Shown here in pieces: positions 6,790-10,335 of a stretch of 10,335 bases of DNA. The notes below the pieces were generated by a model. It was not told the DNA's origin. It ran no database searches and worked only from the letters and a program-made list of their open reading frames with translations. The DNA is taken from the NCBI GenBank assembly GCA_964424125.1, contig CAYRHS010000110.1, positions 1-10,335 of the forward strand, given 5' to 3'. Source of the stretch: CAYRHS01 sp964424125 (GTDB lineage Bacteria; Actinomycetota; Acidimicrobiia; IMCC26256; JAOSJL01). Every line of letters starts with the position of its first letter. Positions within the stretch are counted from its first letter, which is position 1. The position numbers were made by a program, and so were the translations under genes.

Positions 6790-7812
6790 CTAGAAGCCGG
6801 CCACCCGGGCCAGCATCGACTGCATCCCTACGGTGAGCAGACCCAGTGACGCGACCTGCAACCGCAGGTCCGCTCCGCTCGCGAAGCCGGGCACCCCTCC
6901 TTGCAGGCCGACGATCGTCCGCATGCTCCAGAGCTGCGCGTAGAACTGGAAGATCTCCAGGTCCACCGAGGTGCCCGTGACCTCCTCGTAGTACGCGAGC
7001 GCCTCCTCGACGCCCCAGAGGTGGAAGGTCGTGCCCGCGGCCACGGCCAGGTCGAGCTCGGGCGCACCGAGGCTCGCCGTCTCCCAGTCGGCCATCGCCA
7101 CGATGCGCTCTCCCTGCCAGATCTCTTCGCCGATCCCGTTGTTCTCCTTGCGGATGACGATGCGCTGTGCCGGCGGGGCCTTGGCCCGGAGCGTCGTCAG
7201 CGCCTCGGTGAGGAGCGGGTACGGCTCGGTTCCGTGTTTCCGCGCGTGCGCGAGGTGCCAGTCGATGTCGGCGGTGGCGGCGTCCGCGGGGGTGGCGGGA
7301 ACGTAGTTGGCGATCTCGCCGAAGCCGAGCGCCTTCCAGTCGAGGGAATGGATCAGCGCGAGCTTGTCGACGAGCTCCTTGACGACCCGCTCTCGGGTCG
7401 CGTGGCCCTCCGGTCCCTCGTCACGGATCCCCGCGGGCTCGACCGTTCCGTCGATCCAGGCGCGCACGAAGAACTCTTTGCGGAGCCAGGGGTTACCGGC
7501 GGGCTCGCGCCAGAGCAGCGGCTGGGTCGGGACGTCGGTGCGGGCCAGCATCTCGTAGACGTCGGCCTCGAACCCCAGCGTGGTGAGCCCGAAGCCGCCG
7601 CCGGGCGGGTCCATCCGGAACACGTATCTCGTGACGGCGCGATCGTCGCCGCTCGAGGTCGTGACGAACCAGGTCTCCCTCGACATCCCGGGCCACGAGC
7701 GCTTGATCACGTCGACGGTGAGGTCCTCGGCCTCTGGCACGCGCTCGACGAGATACCGCCGCACGGCCTCCGGGTCGGGGGGTTCGTAGATCACTCGGCG
7801 CATTGTGCTCAC
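6790..7812 (-). CDS. Aminoglycoside-phosphotransferase-fold protein with an altered catalytic loop
   Basis: The 340-residue product has the layout of the APH/choline-kinase-like family. An N-lobe with a KRSWPGMSRETWFV strand pair is followed by a helical C-lobe containing LALIHSLDW (151-159). The metal-binding ADWETASLGAPELDLA block comes next, with D242 equivalent to the Asp of DWE/DFG. The catalytic loop, normally (H/R)GDxxxGN, reads KENNGIGE at residues 222-229. The catalytic Asp becomes Asn224 and the metal-binding Asn becomes Glu229. ATP-dependent phosphotransfer is therefore questionable; it may be a pseudokinase or use altered chemistry. Such proteins in actinomycetes often sit near acyl-CoA metabolism genes and are rarely drug-resistance enzymes. 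Start choice is uncertain: GTG at 7812 (MSTMRRVIYE), ATG at 7803, or an upstream start at 7902. The region above 7812 looks non-coding. It forms a unit with the small helical protein downstream. Confidence 0.8.
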   Translation of the reverse strand: MSTMRRVIYEPPDPEAVRRYLVERVPEAEDLTVDVIKRSWPGMSRETWFVTTSSGDDRAVTRYVFRMDPPGGGFGLTTLGFEADVYEMLARTDVPTQPLLWREPAGNPWLRKEFFVRAWIDGTVEPAGIRDEGPEGHATRERVVKELVDKLALIHSLDWKALGFGEIANYVPATPADAATADIDWHLAHARKHGTEPYPLLTEALTTLRAKAPPAQRIVIRKENNGIGEEIWQGERIVAMADWETASLGAPELDLAVAAGTTFHLWGVEEALAYYEEVTGTSVDLEIFQFYAQLWSMRTIVGLQGGVPGFASGADLRLQVASLGLLTVGMQSMLARVAGF

Positions 7813-7903
7813 AGGTTCCGAGCGCCACAAGCGGGAACCGGCTGGGGTCGGGGCAGCGGCTTCGCGCAGGCGAGCCGTCTCGCCCTTGGGCCCGGCGGAC
7901 ACT

Positions 7904-7943
7904 CGCCGCTACGTTTCGAGCGTTGGACCGAGGAGAACGAGAC
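7904..7943 (+). repeat. Dispersed repeat H, copy 1 (5' end of the HTH gene)
   Basis: Forty bases around the start of the HTH gene match 9440-9479 at 34 of 40 positions without gaps. In the frame of the HTH gene both copies read AATFR-x-LDRGERD, and three of the six differences are synonymous third-position changes. Confidence 0.75.
7910..7915 (+). promoter_or_regulatory. Candidate -10 hexamer ahead of the HTH gene
   Basis: TACGTT fits TAnnnT and lies 7 bases before the TTG at 7923; TTGGGC lies 18 bases further upstream as a possible -35. The TACGTT and flanking bases are conserved in the decayed copy near 9440, but the -35 is not. If real, transcription would start close to the TTG, giving a nearly leaderless message. 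The same bases could instead be coding if the protein starts upstream. Confidence 0.3.
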
Positions 7944-8261
7944 CGACGCATCGCTGCCTTGCGCGTCTCGGGCAGGACGCTCGAGGAGATCGGCGCGGCT
8001 GTCGAACTCTCGCGGGAATCGGTCCGTAGGGTCCTGCTCACCCGATATCCCGAGGCCGACCAGCGTGGTCGGGAGGCGATCGTGGCGCACCGCGCGGAGC
8101 GAGCCGAGATCAATCGTCTCGCTCGCAAAGCCGCTCGGTTCCTGCCCACGCTTCGAAGATGCGAACAGTGTGGGAACGAGTACGTCGCCCGGCAGCCGCA
8201 CGCCCGGTTCTGCTCGACGAGCTGTCGCAGGAAGGCCCGGCACCGGCGGAACCGGGAGTAG
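7923..8261 (+). CDS. Small helix-turn-helix protein with a C-terminal cysteine zinc motif
   Basis: The product (112 residues from TTG 7923) begins with a charged helix DRGERDRRIAALR. A helix-turn-helix of the sigma-region-4/Trp-repressor style follows: SGRTLEEIGAAVELSRESVRRVL, residues about 16-38. A basic linker leads to a C-terminal CX2CX13CX3C motif (C80, C83, C97, C101) within CEQCGNEY and FCSTSCRRKAR, which should bind one zinc. The tail is strongly basic. A small DNA-binding protein is the natural reading. The start is uncertain: the frame is open back to a TTG at 7803, and bases upstream of 7923 are conserved in a second copy, but codon use there looks non-coding and no good ribosome binding site exists for either start. 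Third-position G/C is lower than in the long genes to the left, hinting at a different history. It is divergent from the phosphotransferase-like gene. Confidence 0.7.
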   Translation: MDRGERDRRIAALRVSGRTLEEIGAAVELSRESVRRVLLTRYPEADQRGREAIVAHRAERAEINRLARKAARFLPTLRRCEQCGNEYVARQPHARFCSTSCRRKARHRRNRE

Positions 8262-8303
8262 CGCTGGAGACGCGTGTCGAGCACGGGGAAAAGGACCCAA
8301 CGA

Positions 8304-8426
8304 TTGAGCGAGAAGATGCGGTTCAACGTGATCTGCACGATCGAGGCTGTTTGGCCCGAGGGCGGTCTCGCGGCCAAGCTCGTCGAGGAGATCATGAACG
8401 GCGCCTGCGCGGTCGCCTTCGCCTGA
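8304..8426 (+). CDS. Small protein of 40 residues, unknown function
   Basis: A TTG at 8304 with AAGGA (8291-8295) 8 bases upstream opens a 40-codon ORF ending in TGA at 8424-8426; an internal ATG at 8316 is the alternative start. The peptide begins MSEKMRFNVICTIEAVW and continues as PEGGLAAKLVEEIMNG, then ends in a hydrophobic CAVAFA tail. The third-position G/C content is very high over the whole ORF, like the long genes, which is the best evidence that it is translated. The pattern of a beta strand (FNVICTIEAV) followed by a PE-capped helix suggests a small, perhaps dimeric, alpha/beta protein or a truncated domain. It lies 42 bases after the HTH/zinc gene on the same strand and may be cotranscribed. 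I do not recognise a family. Confidence 0.55.
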   Translation: MSEKMRFNVICTIEAVWPEGGLAAKLVEEIMNGACAVAFA

Positions 8427-8474
8427 GCCACGCCTCGGCGTCGGGCGGACGCTCGCCCACGCGCGGAACTACGT

Positions 8475-8530
8475 GCGCAACAGCCGCTTGGCGATCACTT
8501 CGTTCCTATCGGACTCGTATGCGCTGTGCG
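8475..8530 (-). repeat. Dispersed repeat R, copy 1
   Basis: These 56 bases match 9315-9370 at 49 of 56 positions without gaps, in the same orientation, exactly 840 bp apart. Read on the minus strand this copy encodes SAYESDRNEVIAKRLLR, then Thr and a stop; it has no ATG start, since the codon that is ATG in copy 2 is AGG here. It is probably a decayed copy or the 3' end of a lost gene. Confidence 0.8.
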
Positions 8531-8588
8531 AATCGTCGCCCTGGCGTGCTCATCGCGCACGGTGCCGCAAGGCTTTCGGGCGCGCTCT

Positions 8589-8618
8589 GAGCCGCCGGCA
8601 CGACCCGCGCGGCGGCTC
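8589..8618. terminator. Perfect 9-bp inverted repeat (possible hairpin)
   Basis: GAGCCGCCG (8589-8597) pairs perfectly with CGGCGGCTC (8610-8618) around a 12-base loop. There is no T-run on either side, so a classical intrinsic terminator is not shown. GC-rich hairpins without a T-run can act as terminators in actinomycetes, and it lies between two small genes. It could also be a protein-binding site. Confidence 0.35.
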
Positions 8619-8777
8619 CGGCTCACTCGGCGTATCCTCCGCGAGCGCGCCCACGAGTCCGTCGCGACGCCACCGCTTGACTGTGCAGGCCCCGCAGCCG
8701 ATGTCACCGCTACCTGGTACGGGGTCGACCCTCCCTCCTATCCCGAAAGCGCCGATCACCCTGCAAGGAGGCGCACG

Positions 8778-8897
8778 ATGAGAAACCTCTTGGTGGGTCG
8801 CTTCCGCGACGACGCCTACACCTTCGTCAGCTCGCTCGTCTGCCTCCTCGCGGTGGTCGTGACAACGCACGACATCACGCCGCTGCTCCGCTCTTAG
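8778..8897 (+). CDS. Small single-span membrane protein (39 residues)
   Basis: The ATG at 8778 is preceded by a textbook ribosome binding site AAGGAGG (8765-8771), 6 bases away. The 39-residue product starts with a basic/polar segment MRNLLVGRFRDDAYT. A hydrophobic stretch FVSSLVCLLAVVVT (residues about 15-28) follows, long enough to be marginal for one membrane span, and a short tail ending LLRS. The basic N-terminus suggests it faces the cytoplasm. Codon use is G/C-rich at third positions in most of the ORF. I do not recognise a family; small membrane proteins of this form often act as regulators or stress-response subunits, but nothing here shows that. It converges on the LapA-domain gene, with 81 bases between their stop codons. 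Confidence 0.6.
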   Translation: MRNLLVGRFRDDAYTFVSSLVCLLAVVVTTHDITPLLRS

Positions 8898-8978
8898 GCG
8901 CGTATCCCCGACACACCGCGATATCGCAGACCTACTCCGGGATCCCAGAGGCGTCCGCGCAGCCCAGAAGCGGTGGTG

Positions 8979-9251
8979 TCAACTGCGGCGTTCCTGGCGC
9001 CGCTCCTTGCGGCGACGGTGGCGACGCAGGACGCCCAGCCCGAGCCACAACACGGCCCCCAGCGCCGCCGACACGATCACGAGGACCCACAGCGGCCACG
9101 TGAAGTGCCACGACAGGAAGTCGAGCCGGACGTCCTGGGTGTTCTGCAGGATGAAGATCAGCAGGAGGCCCCCGCCAGCGAGCGACGCGATCGCGCCGAA
9201 GCCGAGCCGGAAGCCCTGGCCATCGCTACTGTCGGCCGGACGCTCCACCAT
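8979..9251 (-). CDS. LapA-domain (DUF1049) small membrane protein
   Basis: The 90-residue product starts at ATG 9251 with AAGGAG (9265-9260) 8 bases upstream. After a polar N-terminus come two membrane segments, IASLAGGGLLLIFILQNT (residues about 20-39) and PLWVLVIVSAALGAVLWLGL (about 53-72). The intervening LQNTQDVRLDFLSW is the hallmark of LapA-domain proteins, where an N-x-(Q/D)xVxxxFL pattern joins the two spans. The C-terminus is strongly basic (RRHRRRKERRQERRS), so both ends should be cytoplasmic. In Gram-negatives LapA/LapB act in lipopolysaccharide assembly control; in actinomycetes the domain is widespread and its role is not defined. The gene lies downstream of repeat R copy 2 with a possible leader peptide and a TAGGCT -10 hexamer, and converges on the 39-residue membrane protein gene. 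Confidence 0.85.
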   Translation of the reverse strand: MVERPADSSDGQGFRLGFGAIASLAGGGLLLIFILQNTQDVRLDFLSWHFTWPLWVLVIVSAALGAVLWLGLGVLRRHRRRKERRQERRS

Positions 9252-9311
9252 GGCAGTTTCTCCTTGGATGGGGATGACGTGGCCCCTGTTGCCCTTGTCG
9301 GTCCAGGTGGC

Positions 9312-9347
9312 TCAGCGCAGCAGTCGCTTGGCGATTACTTCGTTCAT
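9312..9347 (-). CDS. Possible 11-residue leader peptide MNEVIAKRLLR before the LapA-domain gene
   Basis: On the minus strand an ATG at 9347 opens an 11-codon ORF ending in TGA at 9314-9312, 60 bases before the LapA-domain ATG. It lies within repeat R copy 2. In the other copy three codons of the same peptide differ only synonymously (Val GTA/GTG, Arg CGA/CGG, Leu CTG/TTG), which hints at coding constraint on the minus strand. There is no good ribosome binding site before this ATG, and the reading frame is open 14 codons further upstream to a TAG. Alternatively the repeat holds the 3' end of a former longer gene. Confidence 0.35.
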   Translation of the reverse strand: MNEVIAKRLLR

Positions 9348-9370
9348 GTTGGGCTCGTATGCGCTGTGCG
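9315..9370 (-). repeat. Dispersed repeat R, copy 2
   Basis: Partner of 8475-8530 (49 of 56 identical). On the minus strand it encodes SAYEPNMNEVIAKRLLR followed almost at once by TGA. It lies between a -10-like TAGGCT and the LapA-domain gene, so it would be part of the transcribed leader of that gene. Confidence 0.8.
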
Positions 9371-9380
9371 GATTCCCGAC

Positions 9381-9386
9381 AGCCTA
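9381..9386 (-). promoter_or_regulatory. Candidate -10 hexamer of the LapA-domain gene
   Basis: On the minus strand this reads TAGGCT, a frequent actinobacterial -10 form. The -35 region 17 bases upstream (TTCTCC) is weak. A start about 7 bases downstream would place repeat R copy 2 and the 11-codon ORF in a leader of roughly 120 bases before the LapA-domain gene. Copy 1 of repeat R lacks this hexamer. Confidence 0.4.
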
Positions 9387-9439
9387 ACGGCTGCAACGGC
9401 GGGGGAGAAGCGAGAGTGGCGCCGTGTTCAAGGGGGCCG

Positions 9440-9520
9440 CGCCGCTACGTTCCGGTGTTTGGACCGAGGAGAACGCGACTGCACATCGGCGCGCCGCGCG
9501 TCCGGGAGCGTGAGTACGTC
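9440..9520 (+). pseudogene. Decayed copy of the 5' end of the HTH/zinc gene (repeat H, copy 2)
   Basis: 9440-9479 match 7904-7943 at 34 of 40 positions and read AATFRCLDRGERD in the HTH frame. Right after that Asp codon the best alignment needs a one-base deletion, and a second single-base deletion is needed near 9500 (GTCTCGGG against GTCCGGG). The reading frame of the HTH is therefore lost. Similarity then fades, and no zinc motif follows. The frame itself stays open, but no start or ribosome binding site is convincing. The end coordinate is approximate. Confidence 0.5.
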
Positions 9521-9630
9521 GCCCCGGGAGATCAGGTTGGGGTGGCCGGAGTTGGCGTTCTCGTACCCCCGTCGCGGCGCCGTCGGGGACCTTCTCCTCT
9601 ACCCGCCGGCCTCAACGCGGCAGATGCTCA

Positions 9631-9659
9631 TTGCCGGATGCTGGTGGGTCGCGTTACCC
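9631..9659 (+). promoter_or_regulatory. Weak candidate promoter of the repeat lipoprotein gene
   Basis: TTGCCG (9631-9636), a 17-base spacer and TTACCC (9654-9659) are spaced like a housekeeping promoter, about 26 bases before the lipoprotein ATG. The -10 match is poor. It is listed because no better candidate is seen in the gap. Confidence 0.2.
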
Positions 9660-9685
9660 GTCGGTAGCAGGCGAAGGGAGCACCG

Positions 9686-10335
9686 ATGCGGGTTCGTCGG
9701 GCCAGGACGCTTCTGATCGGAGCGGCGATCGCCGCGCTGCTGGCGACCGGCTGTGAGTGGCACTTCGAGACCCTCGACGGCAACGGTGGACCAAACGGCC
9801 GCACCATGAACAACGTGGGTAGCTACAACGCGCCGCTGCTCTACAACGGCCGCCCCCACGTCTTCTACCACGACGTCACCACGGGTGACCTGCGCCATGG
9901 CTACTACAACGGCCAGGCCTGGGCCTTCGAGACCCTCGACGGCAACGGCGGACCCAACGGCCGCACCATCAACGATGTCGGCCAGTACAACGCGGCGGTG
10001 CTCTACAACGGCCGGCCCCACGTCTTCTACTACGACAACACCAACGGTGATCTCCGTCACGCCTACTACACGGGCTCTGCCTGGGAATTCGAGACGCTCG
10101 ACGGCAACGGCGGTCCGTTCGCGGCGGTGGTTCTCTACAACGGCCGCCCCCACGTCTTCTACTTGGGGCCGGGGACTCTGCGCCACGCGTACTACAACGG
10201 CGTGTCTTGGGCCTTCGAGACCCTCGACGGTGCCGGCGGACCCAACGGACGCATCAACGCCAACCTCGGCGCGTCCAACGACGCGGTCCTCTACAACGGG
10301 CGCCCCCACGTCTTCTACTACGACGGCACCAACGG
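9686..10335 (+). CDS. Secreted lipoprotein of tandem ~54-residue repeats, probable beta-propeller (partial)
   Basis: An ATG at 9686 with AAGGGAG 5 bases upstream opens a frame that runs past the right edge (216 codons visible). Residues 1-23 form a lipoprotein signal: basic MRVRRAR, a hydrophobic core and a LLATGC lipobox with Cys23 as the lipidated residue. The rest is tandem repeats starting at W25, W79, W133 and W175. Each begins WxFETLDGNGGPNGR, has YNAxVLYNGRPHVFYYD in the middle and ends NGDLRHxYYNG. Repeats 1 and 2 are 54 residues. Repeat 3 is only 42, lacking the NGRTxNxVGxYN part and having LGPG in place of the Asp-Thr-Asn turn. Repeat 4 is cut by the window. The aromatic/Gly-Asp pattern suggests a beta-propeller such as the fucose-lectin-like or tectonin-like sugar-binding folds, anchored on the outer face of the membrane. 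Ligand unknown. Repeats are also highly alike at DNA level, so recent duplication or gene conversion is likely. Confidence 0.85.
   Translation, partial: MRVRRARTLLIGAAIAALLATGCEWHFETLDGNGGPNGRTMNNVGSYNAPLLYNGRPHVFYHDVTTGDLRHGYYNGQAWAFETLDGNGGPNGRTINDVGQYNAAVLYNGRPHVFYYDNTNGDLRHAYYTGSAWEFETLDGNGGPFAAVVLYNGRPHVFYLGPGTLRHAYYNGVSWAFETLDGAGGPNGRINANLGASNDAVLYNGRPHVFYYDGTN

Larger units (their letters stand above)
8427..8777. other. 351-bp gene-free stretch between the two small plus-strand genes
   Basis: No open frame here has a start site and coding bias that I would call a gene. The stretch contains copy 1 of the 56-bp repeat R (8475-8530), a 9-bp perfect inverted repeat (8589-8618), TATCCT (8633-8638) and TTGACT (8677-8682) that resemble promoter hexamers but are not correctly paired, and the ribosome binding site of the 39-residue gene at its right end. 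Confidence 0.5.

Noticed and set aside
8677..8716. TTGACT as a -35 element for the 39-residue gene
   Set aside because: No TAnnnT lies 16-19 bases downstream; the nearest TACCTG is 28 bases away.
8918..8946. Palindromes GCGATATCGC (8918-8927) and GGGATCCC (8939-8946) in the convergent gap
   Set aside because: Short self-complementary words are expected by chance; no T-run follows and no second copy was found in the window.
9599..10309. Minus-strand repetitive open frame opposite the lipoprotein
   Set aside because: The repeats (VEDVGAAVVE-type) simply mirror the plus-strand repeats, where signal peptide, lipobox and ribosome binding site are present.
9839..10319. CRISPR-like regular spacing of a repeated 30-base block
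   Set aside because: The blocks are in-frame parts of protein repeats, the intervening sequence is also similar, and spacing is over 120 bases.

Overview
The window is about 10.3 kb of very GC-rich DNA with strong G/C preference at third codon positions, many GTG starts and GGAGG-type ribosome binding sites. The gene families present (a wax ester synthase/diacylglycerol acyltransferase, an SCP2-domain protein, an actinobacterial aminoglycoside-phosphotransferase-like protein with a small helical partner) point to an actinomycete, perhaps an Acidimicrobiia-like or related environmental lineage. The phylum is an inference from gene families and composition; no RNA gene is present to settle it.

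Layout. Positions 1-2146 hold a minus-strand pair: an SCP2-like/sulfatase fusion followed, with a GTGA overlap, by a short-chain dehydrogenase that runs off the left edge. A 97-bp divergent gap separates it from a plus-strand adenosine-deaminase-like gene (2244-3404). After a 232-bp gap comes a plus-strand lipid pair, an alpha/beta hydrolase (3637-4809) and a WS/DGAT acyltransferase (4861-6273). This pair meets, with only 6 bp between stop codons, a minus-strand pair: a phosphotransferase-fold protein (7812-6790) and a small helical protein (6780-6280). Both the deaminase-like and the phosphotransferase-like proteins have replaced residues that are catalytic in their families.

From about 7800 to 9685 the window changes character. 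Long genes give way to small ones: a helix-turn-helix/zinc-cysteine protein (7923-8261), a 40-residue protein (8304-8426), a 39-residue single-span membrane protein (8778-8897) and a 90-residue LapA-domain membrane protein on the minus strand (9251-8979). Two dispersed repeats lie in this segment. One is a 56-bp element (8475-8530 and 9315-9370) whose minus-strand translation ends in NEVIAKRLLR. The other is a 40-bp element (7904-7943 and 9440-9479) that carries the 5' end of the HTH gene and a decayed copy of it. The 9315-9370 element lies between a TAGGCT -10-like hexamer and the LapA-domain gene, where it encodes a possible 11-residue leader peptide.

The right edge (9686 onward) is the start of a lipoprotein built of near-identical tandem repeats of about 54 residues, probably a beta-propeller; it continues past the window.

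No CRISPR array, tRNA, rRNA, transposase or phage structural gene was seen. The unexplained content is the small-gene/repeat segment at 7800-9685 and the two catalytic-residue losses. I do not see a complete known defence or biosynthetic system.
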